NCBI GenBank assembly: GCA_032207245.1
Contig: CM063507.1
Span: forward strand, 96,347,406-96,411,405
DNA: 64,000 nt
Origin: Pardosa pseudoannulata
Lineage: Eukaryota > Arthropoda > Arachnida > Araneae > Lycosidae
Direction: 5' to 3'
This document shows, piece by piece, positions 25,722 to 39,600 of this stretch. Made by a program: the position numbers and the translations under genes. Below the pieces are notes generated by a model. The model was not told the DNA's origin and made no database searches. It saw only the letters and a list, made by a program, of their open reading frames with translations. The stretch's first letter is position 1. Each line of letters begins with the position of its first letter.

Positions 25722-28700
25722 CACACACACATACATATGCATAAATAATGGTTATTGCCTGATTTCCCGTTTAAGAAGTTTTAATCAGTTAGGCCCTTGG
25801 AAAACTTCTTAAGTGAGTTTCACTGTATTTTGAAAAATATTTTAATCCAAAATTTGTTTTCTTGTATTTATTTTTACTTACAAGTATGGATGTATTTGAT
25901 ACACACAAGAAGTAATTTTAACACATAAAGATGTAGTGTTTTTTACAACTATAATACAGAAATAATAATTTAAGGAATTAATTAATTGAAACTCTTCAGA
26001 AATATCTCTAATTAAAGCTCCATGTATAGTAAATTTTCCAATTAATGAACAGCTCAGAGATGACCAAATTGGTTTGCTATTTAATGATATTTTGCATTTT
26101 AACCTATTTCTTAACACTGAATTTGAATGGCTATAAACCCCTCTGTTGCAGGAGTTATACCCACAGACTTCAGTATTAAAAAAGCAACATTTTGTTGTTC
26201 AACTGTTATTAAGTTAGCTGCTAATTAGAGTGACTCTTATCCATAAATACTGCATATTTCTGTGTATAAACTAAGAATATTTGGAACTCTTTATAGAACT
26301 AAAGTATAGGTGGGGCCAAGGATATACTGTTTTTTAAAAATTGCAAACAAAAAAATACATAGTGGCAAAAAGTAAATGAAATTTGCAAACATTTTGAATG
26401 AAGAAAACAAACAAAAATTAAAAAATCAATTGATGAGTCTTATTAAGAGATATAATCATGCCAAAATAGCAACACTACTGTAATGGATTGGTCAATCTCA
26501 TACAAAAAAATATACTTCTACATAAGCTAGAAAAAAGTGACAAATTGATAAAAATAGCCAATTTTTATTCTTTAAGTTTATATTGCTTAATTTTTTTCAA
26601 AAAGTCCTAACCTGAGCTAGGGTTAGTCAAATTGAAATTATTGTTGTTGACATCAAATCACAAAAGTCAAACAGAAAATGGTGAAATTAATAATAAAAAT
26701 AAGCATACAATTTCTTAAAATTTTAAATTGTCTTCACTCGCTACTTCTGAAATGTGATTAGAATTGTTCTTGTATTTGTTTAAAGATCTGATAATCTACC
26801 TCCACTGTTGTCAAACTAGTTGCCATGATGAAAATTGTTTAAAAAATTATTAGTCTACAGGTTTTCTTCACAGCAAATCGATTGGAAAATATTTGGAAAC
26901 GGCCCTTTTTTACGAGAGCTAAAAATACCTTGGTCTGGCAGGCAATTTAACAATTATGGCTAAAAAGCATGCATTAAAATAAAAAATTCTGAGCGTGATA
27001 TATACAGGAAATATTTGGATTTGTTTGGCGTGTTATCAATTAAAAAAAATCTACAGGTTTTCTTCACAGCAAATCGATTGGAAAATATTTAAACCATTTT
27101 ATCTATATGGTAATATATTTGGATGTTACAGACTTTTTTTTAAATATTAGCATAAATACATGAAGTAAATTAAAAAAAAAAATGCACTCTCAGTTTATAC
27201 ACAAATGAGCTTATATTTAGAAATATATAGTACTAGCTGCAAGTTCCCGGCTTTGCCCTGGTTTAAAATAAGGTTTTCTGTAGAAGCATATAAAACTGTT
27301 TATTTGCATGCAATAAAAAGGTACATTTATCTTAAAGCAATGTAATAGATAACATTTTTGGCAGTTCCATTTGGAGTGTGTACAAAAAAGATATTTTTCT
27401 TTGCTCACTCTGGAGCAGGCCACATACAACTGCAAATGAGAAAAGAATAGTGTCTGAAAATATATACCAGCCATCCCAAGAGACTGGCCCTGTGACATGT
27501 TGATTGTCATAGAAAAGCACAGTTTCAAACGGAATTTTTTTTAACTGTATGATGTTGTCTGATGGAATGATAGTTATTCTTGGAATGATGACGTCCTCAC
27601 CCTTACCATACTCTGTGAGTACTGTGGCTTGAATGATATGTTGCATCAGCTTATTCGCAATTAAACTTTTGCCATTGCACTACCTGGGTGCATCAATATT
27701 TCGGATCAGCATTATTCGATATTAAAGGAACAGACAGACAACAAATGTGTCATATATATATATATAGACATAGAATTAAAAAAGCAAATAGAAGAGAACT
27801 AATGGATATCATACATAGAATCAATACTAAAGTCTATTAGCAAAATAAACAAAACACTTTTATAAAAAAATACTGGCTCCAAAAGTAAACTTTAAAAACT
27901 TCCTTACCTACAATATGGTGCATTATTGTCATCCAGGAAACAAGTACCACCATTATAACAGGTCAACCTGCACAAGGGTTCTAGGAAGAAATATTAGTTC
28001 AGTTATTTTTTACATTTTCCAGAATTTTATTCAATATAAAAATGCTTCAATACAATAGTTACCTGGCATCTTAGGCACAGGAATGATGCATGAAATGTCA
28101 CTTTCACTGCTAGCTTCATCACTTTCAGAACAGAGGCACACAGGAGGGGCATTTTTCTTTGATATGCATAATGCATTCTCACCACATGGATTGTTATCCT
28201 CACTGCATGTTGTATTAACTAAAAGAAAACATTTATAAAGAAATAATTAAAAAGCATGAGTCAATTTGGAGATACTATAATAATTAACCCATTCGGGATG
28301 AACGCCCCTCAATTATGCGTTTGTGCTAGATGCCGATCAGGGACTAACGCTGCACAGTTGCATCGGGGTTTTGGAACAAAATACTTCCTATCAGATGGCG
28401 TTAGTAATCAATATTCCTTTCAAAAGATTGCTATTGTACATTAGTATTTCTCTCTGTGAGGTCAGATTGGGGTCCATCAAGTGTCTGTGATTTATTGGAT
28501 TTTCATGAATATAAACATAAACACGTGCTAGGGGGTGAAAAGCATAAAGAGCCTTTTAACTCATTTTGAAGTTGTTGTTTATAGTTTAGATTCTATATTC
28601 AGGGTATCTGCCAAAATAAAATTTTTCAAATCCATGACTTTTCATGACTTTCCCTGATTTAGCAGATCATTTTCCATGACTTTAAAAAGCTTTCGTTAAA

Positions 28701-31700
28701 AGTATATATGAATAAAACTTCTGATGTACATACAAATAAAATATATGCTTTTAGAGAAATTACATTAATTTTATCATAAAAAAACTATAAACTTACTTTA
28801 TAAGTGTTAATAAACTCACATAAAAATAAATTGTTGTATCTACATACTTAAGTTTAATCATATAGCAATTTTTCAATCAAAATGTTTCCAATTTGAATTC
28901 AGGGTACTTTGGTATTATCCAGGTGACCATGAATAAGAGCCAAATATAACCCTATAATGTTTATATACAATATCCCTAGAGATAAACTTATATTTTGTGC
29001 AAAAATCTTAACTAATTTTTATTCAAAAAATAATTATTATATTAATAAAATTTTAATCTACAATTTAAGAAAAAACCAGAATAATATACATTTATCCACC
29101 CATTAAGCTTTCTTGCTTTGAGTTTCCTTGGTGAACAAATTTTACTTGGCAATAGGGTCAATAGGATAATACATAAATACCAAACTCAGTAACTTCAGCC
29201 AAATGACAAGTAAAAATAGAATTAAACAATTCAATGCATTTTTTTTAATCAGTAGTTTAGCGGATCCATGACTTCCCATGACAAAATTAATCCATTGTCT
29301 AAATCCATGACTTTCCCTGACTTTCCAGGTGCACGGAAACCATGTATATTAGTATGGGATTTTATGATATATATTCTAGCATAGGTTTTACTTTTAGAAT
29401 CATTTCTGTAACCATGGCTAAAAGACGTTATCTTTCTGAGGAGGAAATATCTAAAGTTATGAATGATCCATCTGTGGATCTTTCAGACAATGACACTGAA
29501 ACAACTATAATTTTTTTGAATTCTTTATAAAGTAGTTTTAAATCTTTTGATTCTAAATTAGAAGATGATAATAAAGTAATATATTGGTTCCTATTTCTCC
29601 ATGTGAATGAAGTTCTGACAAAGAGGAACTTCTTAAAATTAATTGTAATTGAAAACCAGGGCTTGATATGAAAAAAAAATTCAGTGCCCATGTAGACTGA
29701 ATTAAACTTTAGTTTGTTTTTCAATGAAAACAAGATCCAAATTATCGTAGAAGAAACTAATTTCTATGCAAAATAAAATCTGTGAAATAGATATTAATGA
29801 ATCAAGCACATTTACAGTCCGATCGTAAAAAAAAATTTGATGATGTTATAAAGTTGGAGAAATGAATGTTTGTTTGGATATCATTATACTTATGTGTATT
29901 ATAAGAAAACCGTCCTTCAAGTAATTTCCCGAATTGTGTGCTGAAAAAGAGGGTAAAAAAATTAGAAGATGTGTAGTTTGCTCAAAGCACAATAATTGAC
30001 CACACTTCTTATGAATGTATAATGTTCAATGTCGGCCTCCACTCATCCGTGCTTTGAGATTTTTCATACGGCTTTGAAATATTAATTATTACAATATTCT
30101 TCAAGTATTTTGTAATGTTAAGTGTAAATATTTTTAATGTCTTTTTATATTTTGTATCTACATTTGGGTACTTTTAGTTATAGTAAAATACAATATATCT
30201 ATATTTTTATTGTTAAATAACAATTACTTTAATACAACTTTTTTGTTATGATTGAAATGATATATTTAATACCATATTTAAAAATGGTTTGATTTTTAAG
30301 TAAAGAGTACATTTTATCCATTATTATTTATTGTGTACTTTCTTAAATTGAGTATTAGGCTCAGCGGGAGAAAATGCCCCGGCCTGTACACACAGTTCAT
30401 GTGTAACAGCTCCCGTCCTGAACCAGTTAAATAGCATCAGTGAAAAGGACTTTTAGACATAGTAACTTGAGAGCTTTATCCCCTAAAATTTAAATAACAA
30501 ATACTTAAAGTCAGGGAATCTTAAAGAGTGTACTGTTAATTTTCTTTGTACAAATTCCCAGATGTCCACAGGAAACTCTTTGATATAAATGATCTTATAA
30601 CAAATGAAAGCAAGTGGCCTTAATACAATTTAGTCCATAAACATTTCCAGCATTCAATTAATATTTGTATCTTGTAAATTTGCTGAAATTTTCATAAAAT
30701 GTGAGATAGAGATATGTTTTGCCAACATAAAACACAAGTGCATAGAAAATGGATCAACAGTAGTTAATTATTTATGTTTGAAAATAGAAGATAAAATGTT
30801 AGCTTTAAAAAATATATCTCTTTGGTACAGATTCAAAACTTTTAATAAAAGTGTAAGCAATCACTTACCAATAGTCTGTCTTTTCTCCTGTACAAGAATT
30901 ATGTCATTTGCTTTATTCAAACCTCGTATTAAATAAGTAACATTACTTTTTCCAAATTTATCTAAACGAATAACAGCATTGCTTGGTAAGGTTGTCATGT
31001 ATACATAATCTTCAAACACATCAAGCTTGAAAGGTTTTTCATCCGCTATAGAAAACAAATTATTTAGCTTTAGGTAAAGAATACAAAATAGTATTTACAA
31101 ATACAATGTAATCAACTTTTTAATATCATCTGAGGATTGACACTGGATTTTTCAATTGGAAGGAATTTTTTTTTAATCTGTACAAGATTGTATATCAGGA
31201 TGAAGGGTCAGTAAAAATTTGGATGCTCCAGAAATGAAAAGGGTAACTGATTGAAGCATATCTGTGCAATAATATGAGAAGAAATCAAAAGCATGCATTT
31301 TGGAGCATATGGAGTGTATTATCACGAATTTTCACAGAGCAAAAAAAGTGGCAATAAGGCAATCCACAGATAATTATATCATTGCTTCTTTTTTATTTAG
31401 TTGCCCAGCGAACAATGGTGACTGTTAGTTTTGTTCTATACCAAGTGGTAAAACTACACATAGAAAATTAAATAAATTATAATTTATCAAGTCTCCATGG
31501 TAAGCTGTTTTACCAACTTTCAACTTTGCTGCCATTTATAAATAACTCTAAGTTTTCTAAAACTTCATAGAAAATGATATTGCATTTTCAGTCATCAATG
31601 AATTAAAATGTTCTAATATACAATTCCATTCGCAGTTTATGCATATAAAATTTATTATAAAAATATAAAAACATAAGCATTAAGTATTTTATTTTTTAAT

Positions 31701-34700
31701 ATCCTCAATGGGTGGTAGTAATTAAACTTATCAATCAACTAACCAACCAACAAACAAAATGGTGCTAAAAATCAAATTTATTACATCTAAAGTGTTTGTT
31801 CACAGGGTTCATATAGGCTTTTGAAAGTGAAAACTAAGGAGTTTTTAAGAACTTTAAAGAGTTTTTCAGCTTTTTGAAAACAACTCTGTGAAAGAAAATT
31901 ATGGTTGACAGATACTTATAATTTTGATTACCCCTATTACAATTACAAAATTTTACAAAAAGCTGTTTCATTCTTGAAATTTTCATAAAATCATTTCTCC
32001 TTGCAGGAAAATCTTTAAGAGCCAACCCAATTAACACTGAAACAATACTCCAATTAGTAGATAATGCCCCATTTCTATAAGCATCACTTAAAGTATGGAA
32101 ATTAAAACTATCAATATATGTGTTTCCAAAATTCCAATTTCCTGCACATCTTCAACACCTTTACTAAATCATTTTGTATTGCTTTATACAGGCCCTAATT
32201 GACAGATGGACAATATCAACACACAAAGAAACTTAACACTAGAAATGTGAAAGAGGTCATTTTGACCTCAAAACTATTTTGCGTTTTCTTAACAGTTTTT
32301 TTTTTCTAGATGGTAATAACAGAAAAAATACTCATTAAAATATATTTTCAAAATTTATCCTTAGAAATATGTTTATAAAAATTTATTATTCCCATTCCAC
32401 AGTTTTAGTGCTAATGATATGACCTTTTCATAACATTTCATCAAAATACCTTCTGCAGTAATATGTCCTATAAAAGTAGACTCAAAATGTCTTTTTGAAG
32501 CTTCATTTTATGATGAATTATACAATACAATTTCTTGGCAATACTACTTATTCGTCTTTCAATGTTAGCTATATCTTTCAATTTTAGCAATGTCTTTCAA
32601 TTTTATTTCAAATTCTGGCTGCTGTTAAAAAATTATTCCAAATTAGTTGAATTTCTCTTTTGTAGTGATGTTTTAAATCTCATCTAATTTTTTTTAATGT
32701 TTTAATGTGAGTCTTTACCTCGCTTTTGCTATATTTTTTCTTAAAATTTCCCCTACTTTTAAATTATACAACTTTGTTTGATTATGTGCTCTGTTTTTGG
32801 TGCAACATACCCTAACTTGGATCTTGTGCCAAATAAACCCAAACCAACCAACTGTTAAATTGTTTAAAAAGAAAGATAAAGTAATTTGTTTAAAAAAGTA
32901 AAAAACTATGAAATCTAATAGCTTTAAGGACTTTTTTAAGATACGATTAAATTTAAAGAGTGTGTGAACTTTGTGAACAAATTTCTTTCCTTAAATGAAT
33001 CTGAATAGCAAAATTATTTTAATATACCATTATTAGAAGTAAATGGTTGATTGAAGTTTACTGGCGCTAAATCCTCTAGGGACAAACTGCGCCAAACAAG
33101 ATTAGGAAATAAACTAAAGACGAAATTTAGATAAAAGATTTTGGCAAAATAAAAAATGAAAGGTTCTAAAACGGATTAAAGTAACAATAAAAATATAACA
33201 TTCAACAGAAAACACGAATAAAGATTCAGTTATATTCAAATTAACAAGAATTGAAAATTGAGTGAAGAATTAGGAATTTAAGTTATAAAATAATTAAAAA
33301 ATTAAGAAATAAGTGAAAAAACCGAAAATTGAATGATTAAAAATTGAATAACAATCAAAAATCATATTTCGATATAAAAACCAGCATGGCGAAGAAATGG
33401 GAACAAGTTTGGATGTTAGAAGTAAATGACCTGTTAGTTAAGTGCAACATATAAACAGCAATAATGTAAGAAATACTATATGTTATATGGGCTCATTTAA
33501 ACTTACATGGACTAAAGGCCTTTATCAAATGTCTGTGTCGACCATCCATATTAATTGATTCAACCCGTGATGCTTTCGGATCTGCCCAATAGATTCTCTT
33601 AGCAGGATAATCAATAGCAATACCAGTAGGCCATATTATGTTCTTGTTCACAATAATTATTCTATCACTTCCATCAAGTTGGGCTCTTTCAATTTTGGCA
33701 TCCTTCCCACAATCTGTCCAATAAATGAATCTGAAAGTAAAAAGTTAAAATCAATCACAACATCTAAAATATTTTTGCATATTCTGAATGAAGAAAATGG
33801 TGGGTTAAAATAGTGGTTAAATTAGTACCTTAGTGGTTAGGTCAAAATTTATGAAAATGTCTGAAGATAATATAATTTAAATTAAAAATGCATGAATAAA
33901 TTTAGTTTATTTTACCTCATATATACATATTATACTACAATATTACTTAATAAATGACAAAATTTATTTCTGACCAGCTGTTATTTTTTACCACCACTGA
34001 GAGACACTGGAGCTATAATTTCTCATGAGAAGAGGTGCATTTATTGCCCCTGGATGATAAACAATAGCACTTTGACAGATTTTGTAGATATACACAAATG
34101 AGCATTCCTGTCCAAGGTTTGTGATTAATGGAATGAAAAACTAATTTTTTTATGGATTTTTGGCCATAACTACTTTTTGAGTTTTGTGTATGAATTTAAT
34201 GAAGACTTGAAACTGGATTAATAGCTGAGTGTAGTCCCAGCACATAAAATAAGAGCTGGTTTTTCCTCCTAAATTTAATAATCTAAATTTTATTCATATA
34301 CATGTGTGCTAAAATAGTGAGGAATTACTTTTAATTTGACTTATAAAGATTCAAACTAGCTTAAGTTAAAAAAAAATATAATAAAATAAATGATAGCTTT
34401 ATGATTTAGGCTGAGCATGCATTTGTTAATCCAAACTCAACTAAAGAATTTAACTTGTTACTTAATTGTGTAGTTAATCAAACAGTAGATGGTGTTTGTA
34501 AGGAATTTGAACCCCACAACCTGTGTTTTGTAGATGTATACCCTTAACTATACCTGCAAAATCGACCAATTTGACCCCTTACACCTGGCGTTCCTTTGAG
34601 GAAATAAGAAGCCAGCCAGCTAAAGGGGAACTGATAAGGTCTTTTGGATGTGTTGCTTTTTTATTTCAGAGTAGCAATGCATCTTGAAAGGAGGATTTTC

Positions 34701-36072
34701 CCTTTTCAGATGGGCTCAAGTTTCCAGTGGCTGACCCCGCAAAGAAGGGAGAGAACACCTGAGAGCAGTGTAGTTGAGTTCAAGGAGTCGACATAGAGCC
34801 TGCGACCTGGAGAGATCTCTTTGTTTTGCAGTGAGAAAATTTTATTTTGGATATGGAAAGCTTGGCTTCTGATCTGGTTAAGACAGGTTTTGAGACGCAG
34901 AACTATGTTATTTTGATTTACTGTAATTTTCATCAATTTTGTAAATAAATTTGTGTTGTCCCTCTAAGCTTTGGAGGAATTATTTTGGTTATGCATCCCA
35001 GCGATAGTCTACGAACATACCTGCTTCAGTAAAGTAAGAGGGCAGGTCACATGCTATCATAGCGCTCCAGAAGGTAATGCCTTACAGTTTGCTTGTAGAT
35101 ATAACATCAGCTTGTAGTGTATTTGCTACGAGGTTGTCTCTAGCAATAAGTAAGTCTATAAAACCCATGTTAAGAATGTTTAAGGTTCTATTTCAGTGTA
35201 CTTTGTTTGATGAAACAACCAGCAATGTTTGCAGCATATTAGATTCTGCAGTATTTATATTTATTTAACTTTTGGAAGATAAGTTATAAGGTAATAAATT
35301 AACATTTTTAATGATTATTATTCATTTATTATGCTTTCTTACTGTTTTTCTTCAAGTTTCCAAATGTGTACTCTGCATATTCCTTAGTATTGGACTTAAA
35401 GCTGCAGTAGGACAATTGCTTTTTTTTTAAAAAAACCTTTTTTTAAACCTTTTTTTTTTAAATTGTATAATATCGCAACAGTACCAACAGGATAATATTA
35501 CTCAAACATAGAGCTAAATTCAAGGAGAAATGTGGCAGTTTAACTGACATTTGGACTTTACATACCCTGCTTCAGGATCAACAGCTATGTCATTTGGCTC
35601 ATCTAAGTTTACCGATATAATTGTTTGCCTGAGATTTCCATCGAGTGATGCCAGAGAGATGGTGTAAGTACCAGAATCAACCCAGTAAATGTGATTATTC
35701 ACCCAATCAACAGCAATGCTCTTGGGTTCAGACAAATCTTTGACCTAAAAGTAAAAATAGAGAATAAGTATTCAAGTATTTGTTTGACTTCTAATAAAAC
35801 AGCCAAAGAATGCAGGGTCATAGTAAGAGAGAGAAGGGGAGGACTTGTTGGGCTTGAGTCTGTCCCTCTGAAATTTTAAAGTTTATTGTATTGCATTTTA
35901 GCATTGAAATAAAAAATAAATAAATAAATAAAACTGCATAGTTAATTAAAATTTAATTTTCATTAAAAGTTCTAAATTTTAAAATTTTTATCTACTTTTT
36001 TTATTTTTAATACTTTTAATCCAAACTGTTTTATACATTTACTGAACATGTTAACATAAGACTGTGCATAAA

Positions 36073-36126
<54 letters not shown>

Positions 36127-36596
36127 ATCCATTTTTTATAACACTCCTTCAAGGAGAAAGCTCAACAGCTAGCAATAATAAAAATGCAGAGATGCAGTCG
36201 GGCCTCATATTGATGAGAACGCAGAAGTCCGATTTAAACTTTATTCCAGAGCGATAACAACGTACATCCTTTCTACTTAACAGACAATCAAAAGCCACAG
36301 AGTTCACTCTGCTCTGACACAAGTGCACCCAAGAGCGCTGACAACAAGAATTTTCCCACAACAAAAAACAACTTAATAAGCAAATTAAATGCAATATCAG
36401 CGTAACCAAGTTCCGCCAACAGCCTGAAAACTGCTGTATAGACAGAAAGTTTGCAGTTTTATGACAGAAAGGGATGTTAAGTGGAAAACACTCCATTGAT
36501 CAAACCATTTAGAGACTGATAAAGATATTTAAATGAATCAAAATGGGAGAGAGGAGGTTTCTGAAGAAATATTAAAGTTAAATAATTTTGATATAT

Positions 36597-36647
<51 letters not shown>

Positions 36648-39600
36648 AACATTTAATTTTATATAATTTTAATAAAAATATTAAAATTAAATATCAATAT
36701 TAAATTTTACATAATTTATTATAAAATTTTATGCTGTCTTAAGTTAAAAAATGCTGAAATAGTAGGGGAAGAACTCAGTACAGTTTGAGTCTACCCTAAA
36801 CAAATCATGGATATATACCCCTGAAAAATTTTTTTAACAAAATAAGCAATTTAACCTTGTCATTACAATATTTTAATGCTTTCAAGAAACTTTATGGTAC
36901 CATATCATATAAAGCTAATATTGTTTTATATAAATTTATATTATTAATACAGTCAAACCTGTCTATCTCGAATCTCTTGGAAAAAAAAAATCGAGATAAA
37001 CAGGTTTCGAGATACACAGGCTTTATGAAAATAGACTAAGAAAATTTCTTTACACAATACAAAATATTGAAAATTTGAAGTACTTTTAGTTTTATTTACA
37101 TGCACGGCTCTTTTTCATTGTTTTGCAGCCATTTTCGAAGTTCTTTTGTACGATACCTTTGTTTTTCATGATAGTGGAAATAGTACTGGGTGGAATTCCA
37201 AATTTAGCGGCGACTGCACTTTTCTTCATGGGTTTTCCTTAAAAAATGACAGAATTTCCATTTTTTATGGTTAAAACATTCAATTTTGTTTTAACAGCTG
37301 CCATTTTTAGCTCTAAAATTGAGACAGCAAGATGCGAGATTATACTTTAGTCATTAGGCTATAGACTGAGAACCAGTTTTATTTCCAAAAAGAAATTTCT
37401 CCCGTCTCCTCAACCCCAATCGCTTATTATACCAGAGCAGAGAACCCGATTTTAGTACAATTCCCACCCAATCTCTGACCAAATAACCCTCCGAGAGAGA
37501 AAACTAGAAGCGTATTTCCTGGAAATGGGAACTTGTGCGGTTGTCAAAGCAATAAGGCTGTAAACTGGAATGTTGTGTTTCTTACAAAAATTCAAGGTAG
37601 ACAGGTTTTGGGAAAAATAATTAGAGATAGGTTTGGAAAATACGTTAAATTTCTATTGAAAATGTAGGGAAATTGAAAAAATTCGACATAGACAGGTTTT
37701 CGAGATAAGCAGGTTTCGAGATAGACAAGTTTGACTGTATATCAAAAATGTCGAATATAAAGATTATATTTATAACAATAAATTAAAGACTGTAATAAAT
37801 TAGGAATATGATAATGTTATAAATTATGTGCATAAGTTGACGAGTATATATATATATATATGACATCTAGGTAAGCAAGATAGGTAGTACCTATACTTAA
37901 GTGCATTTCTGTATGAGGTGGGAAGGAACACAAATGTTATAAGGTAAAAGATGGATTTTTCTATTGGGGTAGGAGAGGAATAGTCTTTTGTCTTTAAGTC
38001 TCATTCCACAAAATCACAGTCAACATTTTATAGTGCCCATAAATTATAGTTTCAATAAGTAAGGGTGCTTGCATATGTAAAGAAATTTTTCTGTCTGTAT
38101 TTTTTCCCTTTTTCTTCATATTACATCTATTCTTCAAATATAGATAGTGAATATCTTTAAATATTTTTAGTCTGGCCTATAACAAAAAAACAGCAACAAA
38201 CACCAGCAAAACAGAAAATTGTAAAATATGAAAGACCAACATTGAAATTGAGAGAGCTTAAGCAGTAAAAAAAGCAGAAGTTATTAGAACTTTTCAAATT
38301 ACATAGTATAAGCTATAAAGAGTGGTTGTTACACTACATAAAGGCTTTTTTCCTCATATTACCTATATGTAATAAAGTATCTGAGTAAAAATCTGGGATT
38401 TTAAAAAAAATATGGAATGTTAAATGTTTAAATTTTTTAAACAAAAGCTATAAAAATGCTTTCTAAAAGTTTATCATATTAAGAAAGCTTTGAGTAATAT
38501 TTCACTTAATTTTTCCTCATATTACCTATATGTAATAAAGTATCTGAGTAAAAATCTGGGATTTTAAAAAAAATATGGAATGTTAAATGTTTAAATTTTT
38601 TAAACAAAAGCTATAAAAATGCTTTCTAAAAGTTTATCATATTAAGAAAGCTTTGAGTAATATTTTACTTAAAGTCAGTGGTGTCTGACTACATATAGCA
38701 TTTACTCATGGCACACTTAATATATATAATCAAAATTATTACTCTTAAAATATATGTTCAAAATTCTCCTTTTTTAATATTACCAATCTTCTCCACTTCC
38801 ACTTACCATACCCAGACATCAAGAATTATGCGGTTAATTTAGTGAGAAAAAAATGGCAATATATCTGGAACCAACAAACAATAAGCTTTATACTGTGAAA
38901 CCTGAAATATCACTCTGGCCTTTAATACCCTCCAGGAAGCATGAAGTCATTGTTACTCGTCTTTGTATTGGGCATACTCACTTCACCCAACATCACCTAT
39001 TGCTTGGGGAACCTGCCCCTATTTGTAAACATTGTAAAATACCCATAACCATAAAGCACATTCTAGCAGAATGTCCAAGTTTTTACCGCCGTCGTGCTTA
39101 CCGTTTTAACGCTCATTCCATATCTCTAACTTCATTGCTTCATAATCCACCTCATTTGAATCTTATTAATTTTTTAAAAGATATTGGTTTTTATGCATAT
39201 TTTTAAAGTCATTAACTCATCGCTTTTATTTACTCACCGTTATTGCATTTCATATTTGCTTGACATTCTTTTATTCCTGCTGTTTTACCTTGTTGTTTAT
39301 AGTAATGGTTTAAATTTTAACTATTTGGTTGGCACAATATGCCCCAAGAGGACTCAGTACCAATAAGCTCTATACAACCAACTAACCAACCAACCTTTTT
39401 TAACCCTTTCCGGTATGATTTAATAATGAAAAACTGTGAATGAAATAACCATTTAATTTTTATTTAAAAAACTTGTTTCATTTTACAATTCTTACATATT
39501 CTTAATTAAAATCCACTTTTTACATAGTGTTAAACAATATCAGAAACAGTAAAATTAAGAAAATATCAAAGCAAAACATTAATAAGATATACAGATAATA

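Larger units (their letters stand above)
28288..30426 (+). mobile_element. piggyBac-like relic with nested element, at TTAA
   Basis: TTAA at 28284-28287 and 30427-30430; ends CCCATTCGGGATGAACG and (complement) CTGGTTCAGGACGGGAG. A transposase start lies at 29415, and a C-terminal cysteine-domain remnant near 29930-30070 (reading T-S-Y-E-C-I, then N-V-G-L-H-S). The catalytic middle is lost and the copy-1 CCATGACTTT element is nested at 28600-29344. Confidence 0.8.

Noticed and set aside
31690..31770. A further (AACC)n LINE tail (caatcaactaaccaaccaac)
   Set aside because: Only the tail-like repeat is visible; there is too little upstream similarity to call a copy.
36149..36496. A 115-codon minus-strand frame between two TA microsatellites as a gene
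   Set aside because: No recognisable domain, no promoter or splice evidence; more likely part of an unclassified repeat.
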